A stretch of DNA of 64,000 nucleotides, taken from Salticus scenicus. Lineage: Eukaryota; Arthropoda; Arachnida; Araneae; Salticidae. The DNA lies in the NCBI GenBank assembly GCA_963930645.1, contig OZ005648.1:272476403-272540402 (forward strand), in the 5' to 3' direction. How positions within the stretch are numbered: the stretch's first letter is position 1; the number at the start of each line of letters is the position of its first letter. The position numbers and the translations under genes were made by a program. Below are positions 43,984-53,029 of the stretch, one piece after another. The notes under the pieces are model-generated. The model made no database searches. It saw nothing but the letters and a program-made list of their open reading frames with translations, and was not told the origin of the DNA.

Positions 43984-46294
43984 ATTATTAAGTCAGTTGC
44001 TATTAAAAGAGGTTTTAGACCCTCTATAATTGATTAAGCTATCAAAAAGTTCAGTAGGCTAACTTGCAGGGTTGGCAGGTTTTTGACACGTGACAGTTTT
44101 TGACGGTTTAAACCATGGTTAAAACCGTCATGTCAAAAACCACCTTGTCAAAAATGTCAAAAAACCTATATTTATAATTTAATTGTCGTATGAAAAATTA
44201 GCTTAATAAAATATAGTTCATAAGGATTTTTTGAAAAGTAAATAGAATGATGTTCTTTGAAAAACACATTGTTACAACATTTTGATTAATATAAAAAATA
44301 AAACTTTAGGCTTTTAAAATTTTACTATGAATTATTTCTATGTTCATTCAAAATATGCTGTGATACTTTTATACATTATTATGAAATTTATTTATAACTA
44401 TGCTTGATATAGCACGTGTTAAACTTAGTTATGCGATACTTTAAAAATATAGTTGTTTTCAATAAGATATTATTTATCAGTATGTTTTAAAAGGTAAACA
44501 TAATACATATTAATGTTTTTGGAGAAAGATTATTATAACATTTTGATTAATATAAAAACAAAACTTCTAAAAATTTATGATTCATATATCATTGATAGAT
44601 CATTTTGATTGACAAATCATTTTATTTGCAATACAACATTGTATAGTTCAATTTTTTTAGTATTGTGCTTTTAGTATTATGTATTTAACCAGTAAAATAA
44701 AAATGCATAGCCTAATATTTTGTATTTAAATATTTTATAGAAAAATATAACCTTTATTTTTTTTTTTCTTAATGACTGCTGATATTGCAAGTTTTTAAGA
44801 AAAAGTAATAATTCTGAATGTTAAAAAAGCTTGAATTGTGTCTGAAATTCATATAATTACCGTGAAACACGAGAAATATGAATGCTTTCTGGACATGTAT
44901 AAATTGTAATAAATGTAATATTTACCCGTACAGATTTTTAAAAAAATTATTAGTCTAAGCCAGCCAAGTGGTACTACGCTCAAAGCTGGTAAACGTGAGG
45001 TGTAGGGTTCGATCCCAGGGCGCACTCGTTGGCCTAGCCATTCAGAGTTTTTCATGTTTTTCTCCGAAACTTGTATAAATACGGACTAGGACCCTGTAGA
45101 CAGACCCACATGGAGGGCAATACCCCTTAGGCCTAAGATACTAGAGTAGTCAATCAGCCTTACCAGTGGCGGCTCGTGCCAACTTTCCCAGGTGGGGCCC
45201 GGTCCATTGCACAACATGTGAAAAATATTCATAATTCAAACGCAAAAAGAATAAGTTTTTTAATGGGGAAAGGGGGGGGGGATTATCTTTTTTTTTTTTT
45301 TCTTTTTCTTTAAATTTTCGGGGTGTTTTATGTATATTATTATTATTATTATAATTCATTGTGAATATTATAAAATTTTACTATGTTACAATGCCAAAAT
45401 TTTTAAACTGAAATTCTTCTGCATGCATTTTTATTATTATTATATTTTTTTTTACTTTTGTGCATAACAACTCTAAATCTTAAGTATAAACGAAAACATT
45501 ATATATTTAATATATATGTTTCTTGTACGTTTGTTTTTAAAAGCACAGCCAAAATATAAGAAATTAAATTAAAATTAGAAATTTCATAAACGGTATTTTT
45601 AAAACTTATACACATTTTTAAAATGTCGAATTTTTAAATTAAAGTGTTTGTGATTTTACTTTTTTGTATATAAAATTTAAAATCTTTAGGTGATTTTGTA
45701 ATGTATATCAAAATTAAAAATTAAGCCTGTACAGAAAATTTTGTTTAAAATTTTATATTCCTTCAACAATACAAAATTTTATAACTGCCGCAATAAAAAA
45801 TAATCTGGTGTGTCACTCACAGGACTTTCTCTTACCCTGAAATTTAATACTATAAATACAGGTTGCAGATTAAGAGCTAAGATAACGAGTACTGTTATGT
45901 AAACCTGTGTTAAACAATTCAAATAAGGCTTCGGAAGAGTTTTTTATGATAATTAGTTATGTGTGAGGGGGGGGCTGCCGCCCCCCTCAACCTCCCGTTT
46001 CATTAATGCACCTACAGTTACATAGAATTTAATTCAGTTATTAAAAAATAATTCTGTTTAAAAAAAATAATTTTTTAAAATAATTTTTTAAAAAATATCT
46101 TTTATGATAATGCAGACGATTTCCATATTAGAGAAATTGTATAACACTAAATGTAAAAAAAAAAAAAAAAAAAAGAGTTGAATTTATTTTCAACATTATA
46201 TTATTATTATTATTATTATTTTTTAAAACAATTTAAAAAAGGTAAAATACATTAAAACTTTAAAAAACATTAAAACCCGTTTAGAAGATTACCT

Positions 46295-46335
46295 CGCTAG
46301 CGCTTTCGGCTGCATCACGCAGCCTTCTTCTGGCG
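46295..46335 (-). ncRNA. Hammerhead-like motif, family D left (inverted) copy
   Basis: Exact reverse complement of 47271-47311, with the same single departure from the core (CAGAAGA for CUGAAGA). Confidence 0.5.
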
Positions 46336-46346
46336 TTTTCGCTCCT

Positions 46347-47291
46347 GTGAACTATCGTACACTAGAAAAATTAAATAAAATTGACCCAAATATCAAATTC
46401 ACACTTGAAATAGAAAATAACAACCTCATTAACTTCCTAGATGTCACAATAATAAAAACTCAAAACTTAAACTTCGAAACTACCGTATACCGGAAACAAA
46501 GTAATAGCAACGAAATTATAAATGCAAAATGCAAGACTCCATATAAATACAAAATAGCAGCAATACAATATTATATAAACCGCGCAATAAACGTATGCTC
46601 AAATGAAAATTTACTTAAACAAGAACTCCAAAAAATCACTGAAATAGCTCAAAACGCAGGTTATAAGAAAAACTTAGTAAACAAACTTTATAGAAATAGA
46701 ATAAAAAAACTTAATAACATAGACAATGCACAGAAACCAAAACAAAAATACATCCCCCCAATTCCATACAATAAAGGTACATCTAATAAAATTAAAAACG
46801 AAGCCGCTAAATTAAATATTAATATACCAATAAAACCAAACCAAAATATTTTCCAAAGAATTAGGAACGATAAAGATAAAATAGACTTTTCTGAAACTGC
46901 AGGTATATATAAAATAAACTTTAACAAAGATGACCAAAAAACCGGTTGCTACATTGGAATGACAAAGCGAAAAATAAAAACGCGAATCAAAGAACACCAA
47001 AATGATATAAAATATAACCATACAACCACAGCTTTAACTAAAATAAACCAAACAGAAAAAATAGAAATAGATTTTAAAAATTACAAAAAACTAGCAAACT
47101 ACAATAATTATTTCTATGCCACAAAACGGGAAACTGTCGAAATTTTAGCTAATGAGGGTTCATGCAACACCGACCAATCAGAGATCGACACGAGATGGCG
47201 CAGTATTCTGGAGAGAGAGGAAGAGAGAAGAATACATGGCCGTGTGTACGATAGTTCACAGGAGCGAAAACGCCAGAAGAAGGCTGCGTGA
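46347..47291 (+). CDS. Penelope-like polyprotein C-terminus: RT thumb, linker and GIY-YIG endonuclease
   Basis: 314 codons without stop. Residues 15-36 (KFTLEIENNNLINFLDVTII) are the reverse transcriptase thumb signature; the palm with YxDD is missing, so this is 5'-truncated. Residues 60-180 form the basic linker (CKTPYKYKIAAIQYY, NINIPIKPNQNIFQRIRNDK). The GIY-YIG nuclease spans about 184-295: GIY at 186-188, YIG at 202-204, Arg in KTRIKEH at 213, catalytic Glu in RETVEIL, and a conserved DTRWRSIL end. The nuclease nicks target DNA in known Penelope-like elements. All key nuclease residues are present. The first 5 codons come from the inverted left arm, so the start is not native. The last codons and stop lie within the ribozyme-like motif. 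Confidence 0.85.
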   Translation: MNYRTLEKLNKIDPNIKFTLEIENNNLINFLDVTIIKTQNLNFETTVYRKQSNSNEIINAKCKTPYKYKIAAIQYYINRAINVCSNENLLKQELQKITEIAQNAGYKKNLVNKLYRNRIKKLNNIDNAQKPKQKYIPPIPYNKGTSNKIKNEAAKLNINIPIKPNQNIFQRIRNDKDKIDFSETAGIYKINFNKDDQKTGCYIGMTKRKIKTRIKEHQNDIKYNHTTTALTKINQTEKIEIDFKNYKKLANYNNYFYATKRETVEILANEGSCNTDQSEIDTRWRSILEREEERRIHGRVYDSSQERKRQKKAA

Positions 47292-47311
47292 TGCAGCCGA
47301 AAGCGCTAGCG
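47271..47311 (+). ncRNA. Hammerhead-like motif, family D 3' end
   Basis: CGC, then CAGAAGA (47274-47280; U4 is A), stem II GGCUGC-GUGAU-GCAGCC, GAAA (47299-47302), stem III AG-CG-CU, cleavage A at 47308, then GCG pairing with CGC. All parts are present in order, but the U4 change should impair cleavage. Confidence 0.55.
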
Positions 47312-48369
47312 AGGTAATCTTCTAAACGGGTTTTAATGTTTTTTAAAGTTATTATTATTTTGTTAAAAATGAAAAATATTGATAACTTTATTTTAAATTA
47401 TCGCAGATTGATGGTTCAACCATTCGTTTTATAGGTATTGGTGAGCTCTTTTGAAAAATACTCACCATGAAAATTTACTCCCCTCGAGGGGGGACTTCCC
47501 CCCCCCCCCAGGGCGGGGCTCCTACATACACAAAAATTTTTTCCCAGTTGACTATCTCTATTACAAAAAATATATATTCGTTTAATTTGGTTTAGTGCAG
47601 TCTATAGATGTTAAACTCTACTTACCTGCAATTTCCCCCATAGACGTAATGTATTTGTATACTTTTTAGTGTCAGTTTGAATACTTTTGAGTACACGAAC
47701 CATTTGCTTCATCTAGACGAAAAGCTTACTGTAGCATCCCTATATGATGCACATTTAGCATACCGAGTTTGGAATTTCTGTTACTATTTGTTCTTGAGAT
47801 ATGCTGATAACAGACACACAGACATCCATCCACACAGACCATTAGCTAAAAGCATGATTTTCGTATTTAGGGGACCTCAGAATATGTAAATATAACAAAA
47901 ACTCACGTTCGAAAATTTGACCCTAAAACAACACTTTCTCAACCTTATGGGTAAGAGAAAGTAATTAATGTCTGACATTTTATTTCTTTGCCGTTTTTTG
48001 CATAATGTCGAGTTAAAAATACGCAAATAAAGATACTTTAAAAATCCATCGCTATACTTAAAAAAAAAAAAAAAAAGTGTGTATGTATATATATTTAAAA
48101 AGGATTGATTTATCCCTTAATAATAATAATTATTTAGAAATATATTTTTTTAAATAATTAATATTAATTTATGTAAATGCGATTAATATTATTAAAAATA
48201 CTTTAATCAAATAGTATTTGACTGAAAAAACAATAATTATGAAAAATATTACACTAAATCGCATGATTTTTTTTTTAATGTATATAATAAAAAGGTTTAC
48301 AAATTTAGGCAGCCAAAACTGTTCAAGTATTTAAATCTGATTATTATTTATACAAAAATAAACTTTCTG

Positions 48370-48535
48370 CTCACCGAGTTTTTTGTCGAGCAAACCTTCC
48401 AATTACTTTCTCATTAAATTCTGGAATTGTGAAAATAAAGTCTTTGTGGATTGCGAGAACCGCAAGTGCATTGAAACATTCCTGTCCCATAGAATTTCTC
48501 AAAAATGTTTTAATCCTTTTGTCAATAAATTTTAA
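48370..48535 (-). pseudogene. hAT transposase C-terminal fragment of hAT-2
   Basis: The minus strand reads KFIDKRIKTFLRNSMGQECF and NALAVLAIHKDFIFTIPEFN, ending VIGRFARQKTR then a stop. Met-(S/G)-Q-(E/D)-R/C-(L/F)-N-x-L-(A/M)-x-L-x-I is the conserved start of the hAT dimerisation region, and RFARQKxR is the usual C-terminal end. Upstream of about 48535 stops interrupt the frame. It confirms that 45164-49131 descends from an autonomous hAT, transcribed from the minus strand. Confidence 0.7.
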
Positions 48536-49765
48536 TCAGAATTCCTTTCTATCACTGTTAATTTTTGAACAATCATAGATTTATTTGGAAAGAAAAAAAC
48601 ATTGCAAATGTCTCATCTTTTTCACTATCAGTAGAAAAATAAATAAATAAAAAGTACTGTGAAATTCACCAAATTCTTTCCACGATCCCTATGGTTAATG
48701 CATTTTAAAGGAGGCAGTCATTTTTCATTAAACTGAGTTACATGGGCCAATTCGCCAAGTGCCCCTAACACTTTAAAAGTATGGGAATATTAACATTGAT
48801 AAAGCGCTACTTTGCCAAACGTGTTAACGCGCTGTTCCATGCGCAAAGCAATAAATACTATACTAATTAATGCGCGAGATCGGGCACAAATCAAAGTGCC
48901 CATACGGCTGAACTCCGAAGACTAGCTGTAATTCGGTAAAAGACAAGCAAACTTTATGTCCGAGAAGAATAAGAGGACATTGGATGCGCGTTTATAACTT
49001 GATAGATACATTTTTACAAGCGTTAGAATTAAAAAAATAAAAAGAAAGAAAGATATATTACTTGATTTTTAACAGAGAGAAAAATTCAAGTGGGGCCAGG
49101 CCCAGGTGCCCTCAATGACGAACCGCCACTGAGCCTTACTCCCAAAACACCGAACACCAATAGTCCAAGCTATAAACAGGTACAAATATTTATACAATCA
49201 ATAATAATAATAAACAGATAAAAATTCATTAATAAATGGTAAGTATAATAAATGTAGATTATAAATATAATTATTTTCAAATTCATATTAATTTACTGCC
49301 CACATATATTATGTTTTACTTAAAGAAAAAAAAAAAAAAAAAAATCCAGTATTCCTGTGTTTTCATGTCTTATGTGAAAATTCATAAGTAACTTCGGAAT
49401 TTTAGAATTTCATAAATATTAATATAAATAAACATAAACATACAAAATATAACTGTATGCATACTTTGTATATATTTCTTAGATTATAAACCAGTATATT
49501 TCCCTAATTTTTTATAAATTATCTACAAATTGTTTTCAGATTTCTTAATTTATAAACAGCATAATATTTAGATATTCACTTGTATATGGCAAATATTACT
49601 AAATCCTATTTCTAACCAGATTTTAGCTCATTTATAGATGTTGAATTTTGACAATACAGGTTTTTGACGGTATAGAGGTTTATGACAGGTTTTTGACGGT
49701 TTAAACCATGTTTAAACCTTTGTCATGTCAAAAACCACTTTTTGACGTCAAAAACCCAACCCTGC

Positions 49766-50333
49766 AACTTGTAATTCTACTCTTTCCATTGATGATAAAA
49801 TTAAACCTGATAATCTTGTTATCTTACCTTTTTATCCCCCCTTATGTTTTAAAGTAGCCAAAGTTTTGAAGCGTTTCAATTTTCACGTTATTTTTAAACC
49901 TGTCAATAAATTCAAATTCCCTTCAACTAAATCCCCTGTTCCCAAGCTTCATAAGTGGGGTATCTATAATGTCCCTTGTAATAATTGTGATTTATCTTAT
50001 ATTGATCAAACAAAAAAAAATCTTGAATGCCGTTTACGTGAACATTCTAGATATGTTGTTAATCAAGAAATTTCTAAATCTTCTGTTGCGAAGCACAGTT
50101 GGGAATTTGATCATAGTTTTAATTTTAAGAGTGCCAAAATTATCTTTCATGACAAACGCGTTTCCGAACTGGATTTTTTGGAAAATTTAGCTATTTACCT
50201 TAATCGTGATAAAATTGTCAATGAAAAATCTGATTCCACTTTGCTGTCTACAGCCTGGAAAAAAATTTGTTTAATTCAATTAAATAATTTCCTTCATTAT
50301 GTTTGTAACATAATAATAGTTATAATTAAATAA
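49766..50333 (+). pseudogene. Linker and GIY-YIG endonuclease of Penelope-like element C
   Basis: Coding sense resumes right after hAT-1 with CNSTLSIDDKIKPDNLVILP and FYPPLCFKVAKVLKRFNF, the linker before the nuclease, broken by one stop. From 49866 the frame is open: KWGIYNVPCNNCDLSYIDQT carries GIY and a YID in place of YIG; CRLREH supplies the catalytic Arg; SSVAKHSWEFDHSFNF is the conserved SxVAxH block; FLENLAIYL holds the catalytic Glu region, and STLLSTAWKKI ends the domain. The Gly-to-Asp change in YIG would likely weaken it. Unlike families A, D and E it has the CxxC-containing nuclease variant. Confidence 0.8.
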
Positions 50334-50621
50334 TTCTAAATAAAAAATAAGAAGAAAAAAAAATAAGTAAATTAATTTTATTAAATTTGCTTATTAGTAT
50401 AATATTAATTTTAAAAAAAAATAAATAAATCATTAAAAAATAAAATAAAATTGTTTATTCCTTCCCTCCCTCCTTTTGTTTTTGTGTGTGCATGTGTGTT
50501 CCTCTCTGATTGGCCCTGCATGATGCTTCCTATTGGTTGTTTGTGTTGCTCCTCCCCCTCTGGATTTTGCCCTGCTTTCAGTCTTGCTTTTGCCTCCAAG
50601 GCAGTAGCACGTGTTTTTTTT

Positions 50622-50665
50622 GCACCTGGTGAAGGAAGGCTACGTCCTTTCGAAACTGGCTGTGC
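50622..50665 (+). ncRNA. Hammerhead ribozyme motif, family C 3' end
   Basis: GCAC (50622-50625), CUGGUGA (50626-50632; A6 is G), stem II AGGA...UCCU, CGAAAC-UG-GCU, then GUGC (50662-50665). Stem I GCAC/GUGC is intact; position 16.1 is C instead of U. Together with the left copy, each core position is intact in at least one of the two. Confidence 0.65.
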
Positions 50666-50719
50666 TGGCTTAAAATTTATGGTGTGTGAAGAAGTCTTAT
50701 TGTCTATTTATTGTTCCAA

Positions 50720-51640
50720 TATAATTTGATGCAAACCAAACTCAATTTTCTATACAAATATATGTATGATTTTCTGAAAATGACTTTTGTACTTATTTAT
50801 TTGTAATGTTTTCTAACAGCAATGTTGAAATAAACATGGATTGTAGATCAATTGCATTATACACTTTTAAAATGTGAAAAGTTTGAATTTGCAGTTGAAA
50901 CAGGCAAAATAATTAGTATATTACAGAGAAAATTCAAGATCAAACAAGCAAATTCATTATTATGACCAGCGTAACAAGGAAGCGATCTGAATAGCCTCCA
51001 CAGTAATCGCACCGATGGTCTGATTTATGTACAAAGGGTATGCTACTTAAGGGTAATTATGTTTTTTTTTTTTTTTTTTTTTTTATAGAGGCAAGTAGGG
51101 AAAAATCTGTTTGTAGCACCTGTAGAGATGTAAAATAACAGAAATATACAAAAGGCTTTTACTATTAAAAGCTGTTTCTTAACTGCCAATACCTTTCTTT
51201 GTGCATAACACCCAAAACTAGTTAAATCATCGTTCAACCTTATAATTTTGCATAGGGTGTGCATTCCTGTGGAATGTTTAGTGTTTGTCTCCCAGTACCA
51301 TTTATTCAATAAATTTAGATTAGAATCAACCCGACAAAAAAAAAAAAAAAAAAAAAAAAATCAACAACCCGAACCCGATTTCTTCATATCTGAAACTCAA
51401 AAACTAAATAAAACTTAATAATTCATCTGAAAATCGTGCAAAACTTTTTAAAGTTATGAAATGAAATAAATTTTCATTGTCACAGAAATGGTAAATCATT
51501 TTAAAAAAGTTTAAAAATGTAGTTGCTGATACACTAAGTTAAAAATATGAAAAATGGATTAATAATTTTTAACCATTTATGTGTGTTGTGTACTTTCTTC
51601 AAAAGTACAAAAATATGCTCCAAGTTTAGTATATATGCAG
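50720..51640. other. AT-rich non-coding stretch
   Basis: T run at 51062-51084 and A run at 51336-51360, the latter inside an AACCCGA-rich patch (51327-51378) that recurs at 53218-53420. No gene was recognised. Confidence 0.35.
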
Positions 51641-51804
51641 GGTAATTATAATTAAAGGTAAGATTTCAAAATACTATAATTTTTAAAACTACCCATCAGA
51701 GCGATTTGATATTTTACTAGAGCAATCGTGAGGCAATAAAATTTTGTTTGGGAAAAAAAAAAATAACTAAATTAATTAAAAACCTTACATTCTTCTTGAG
51801 TTGA

Positions 51805-51847
51805 GCCTTAGCACTTTCGGAAAGGGGCCCCTCCCGTCATCAGAGGC
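51805..51847 (-). ncRNA. Hammerhead ribozyme motif, family E left arm
   Basis: On the minus strand: GCCU, exact CUGAUGA (51837-51843), a G/C-rich stem II (GGGAGGGGCCCCUUUCC), GAAA (51815-51818), stem III AG-UG-CU, cleavage A, then AGGC closing stem I. All invariant core bases are present. Confidence 0.7.
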
Positions 51848-52182
51848 AGCACGCTGGTGGCTTGCTCAGTTGTGTTGACACATTTGACTTGTTTTCTTGC
51901 AGTCTCGATGGTCCTACACCAGTCACGTTTAATTTCCTGTGCTGGGTCGTTGCCATTACAGGTAAATGGATTTAATAAAATTTCAGTTGTTTCGCGATTA
52001 GCGGCGGATATTGCGTTATTGTAATCTGCTAATTTACGAGTTTCGTTAAAGTTTATATTGATGGGTTCGGTCGCGTTTGTCATGGTGAGCGCGGTGGTTA
52101 TTTTTCCAAATTTAATGTCTGTAGAATGTTCTTTAATACGGTTTTTTATTTTACGTTTGGTCATGCCTATGTAGTAACCGGT
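51817..52182 (-). pseudogene. GIY-YIG endonuclease C-terminal part, family E left arm
   Basis: The minus strand reads YYIGMTKRKIKNRIKEHSTD, KLADYNNAISAANRETTEIL and CNGNDPAQEIKRDWCRTIET. The YIG motif, the Arg and the catalytic Glu are kept, but the GIY half and everything upstream is missing. The frame runs on to a stop inside the ribozyme motif. Confidence 0.8.
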
Positions 52183-52206
52183 TTCATTGTTACCGGTTTT
52201 AATGTT

Positions 52207-52581
52207 ACCGGTTACTACATAGGCATGACCAAACGTAAAATAAAAAACCGTATTAAAGAACATTCTACAGACATTAAATTTGGAAAAATAACCACCGCAC
52301 TCACCAAGACAAACGCGACCGAACCCATCAATATAAACTTTAACGAAACTCGTAAATTAGCAGATTACAATAACGCAATATACGCCGCGAATCGCGAAAC
52401 AATTGAAATTTTATTAAATCCACTTACCTGTAATGGCAACGACCCAGCACAGGAAATTAACCGTAACTGGTGTAGGACCATCGAGACTGCAAGAAAACAA
52501 GTCAAATGTGTCAACACAACTGAGCAAGCCATGAGCGTGCTGCCTCTGATGATGGGAGGGGCCCCTTCCCGAAAGTGCTAA
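52207..52581 (+). pseudogene. GIY-YIG endonuclease C-terminal part, family E right arm
   Basis: TGYYIGMTKRKIKNRIKEHS, ALTKTNATEPININFNETRK, NRETIEILLNPLTCNGNDPA and EINRNWCRTIETARKQVK are read in one frame, ending VLPLMMGGAPSRKC and TAA at 52579-52581. It is 5'-truncated like its partner. CUGAUGA of the ribozyme codes for the LMM of this tail, and the stop codon forms the stem III/cleavage segment. Confidence 0.8.
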
Positions 52582-52584
52582 GGC
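52542..52584 (+). ncRNA. Hammerhead ribozyme motif, family E right arm
   Basis: GCCU (52542-52545), exact CUGAUGA (52546-52552), stem II UGGGAGGGGCCCCUUCCC, GAAA (52571-52574), stem III AG-UG-CU, cleavage A at 52580, AGGC (52581-52584). This is the best-preserved core in the window. Confidence 0.75.
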
Positions 52585-53029
52585 TCAACTCAAGAAGAAT
52601 GTAAGGTTTTTAATTAATTTAGTTATAATTTTACTTCTTGTTTCACGAAAAAAAAAATGTTGTTCCAACATGTTCCTATAAATGGTGGTGTCAGGAAAAA
52701 CGTCTAAATGGACTCGTTAAACACAGGAATTAACAACATTCCTGTGTTTACAATAGACTTCAGGGGTTTACTACAATTTTTTTTAGCAAAAAGACAAGAA
52801 CACATGTTTACAGCAGAAACAGTCTTAGTGAAAAGAGAAAAAGAGGAGCTTCATGAAACAAATACTTTGCGGTTAATTAAGGACACGTTTTGGAATTTTT
52901 TTTTTTTTTTTGTCTTTTGTCAAACAAAATTTCATTGCCTCACGATTGCTGTGGTAAAATATCAAATTGCTCAGATGGGTAGTTTTAAAATTATAGCGTT
53001 TTGAAATCGTAACTTTAATTATGATCAAT

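Larger units (their letters stand above)
46256..47350 (+). mobile_element. Penelope-like element family D with perfect 107-bp inverted ends
   Basis: 46256-46362 and 47244-47350 are exact reverse complements (107 of 107). The right arm is the element's genuine 3' end: it holds the last codons, the hammerhead-like motif and the tail GTTTTAATGTTTTTTAAAG. The left arm is the inverted extra copy. Identity of the arms and the long open frame point to a recent insertion. Confidence 0.85.
45805..47965 (-). mobile_element. G-run family copy split by Penelope-like element D
   Basis: Left part 45805-46255 (TCTGGTGTGTCACTCACAGG, GGGGGGGCTGCCGCCCCCCTC in parts) and right part 47351-47965 (GATAACTTTATTTTAAATTA, TACTCCCCTCGAGGGGGGAC, ending GGGTAAGAGAAAGTA) line up with 37085-38140 without the 46256-47350 block. 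Confidence 0.65.
45164..49131 (-). mobile_element. hAT-2 element with perfect 8-bp target duplication
   Basis: CAGTGGCGGCTCGTGCC at the left and GACGAACCGCCACTG at the right are inverted. AGCCTTAC occurs at 45156-45163 and 49132-49139. The 190-bp MITE at 16407 has matching ends. A hAT transposase C-terminus lies on the minus strand inside, supporting the superfamily. It contains a G-run family repeat (45805-47965) that in turn contains element D. Confidence 0.85.
44955..49170 (+). repeat. SINE-1 inside hAT-1, split by hAT-2
   Basis: GCCAGCCAAGTGGTACTACG (box A) and GGGTTCGATCCC (box B) start the left part (44955-45163). The tail AGCCTTACTCCCAAAACACC resumes at 49132. The same SINE sits at the same position in the hAT-1 copy at the window start. 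Confidence 0.75.
44067..49764. mobile_element. hAT-1 element, full length, hosting further insertions
   Basis: Termini CAGGGTTGGCAGGTTTTTG and its inverse CAAAAACCCAACCCTG. The left flank is CTAACTTG and the right flank C-AACTTG, an 8-bp duplication with one base lost. Element sequence proper is 44067-44955 and about 49170-49764, so the unit without later insertions is ~1.5 kb plus SINE. TTTGACGGTTTAAACCATG blocks occur near both ends. No transposase was seen. A second copy forms 1-897. Confidence 0.75.
43151..50716 (+). mobile_element. Penelope-like element family C, split by nested insertions
   Basis: The left border is an inverted copy of the element's own 3' end (43151-43272); the right border is the same end in direct sense (50594-50716). 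Between them lie a reverse transcriptase part (43241-43741), a 242-bp MITE, a further coding fragment (about 43985-44066), hAT-1 (44067-49764) and the C-terminal endonuclease part (49766-50333). The element itself accounts for only about 1.6 kb. Confidence 0.8.
51763..52629 (+). mobile_element. Penelope-like element family E, palindromic pair
   Basis: The arms 51763-52182 (minus) and 52207-52629 (plus) face each other across a ~24-bp spacer of ACCGGTTTC/AATGTTACCGG repeats. Each arm encodes the nuclease from YIG onward plus the ribozyme-like end and the AATGTAAGGTTTTTAATTAA tail. The arms differ at several positions, so the structure is not a recent fold-back artefact. Confidence 0.8.
51644..53022. 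mobile_element. Unclassified element with ~109-bp inverted ends, hosting element E
   Basis: 51644-51752 (TAATTATAATTAAAGGTAAG, ACTACCCATCAGAGCGATTT, GCAATCGTGAGGCAATAAAA) returns inverted at 52918-53022 with about 15 percent divergence. Between lies Penelope-like pair E and a remnant (52640-52915) with an AACACAGGAATTAACAACATTCCTGTGTT hairpin (read in parts). A weak frame there (SLNTGINNIPVFTIDFRG) has no recognised family. Confidence 0.55.

Noticed and set aside
47271..47291. GUGAUGC at 47288-47294 as the CUGAUGA box of family D
   Set aside because: It lies in the loop of a 6-bp hairpin, and the upstream CAGAAGA gives a better overall hammerhead layout.
50451..50729. 92-residue frame near the end of Penelope-like element C
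   Set aside because: It reads across the element's 3' untranslated and ribozyme region; no homology was recognised.
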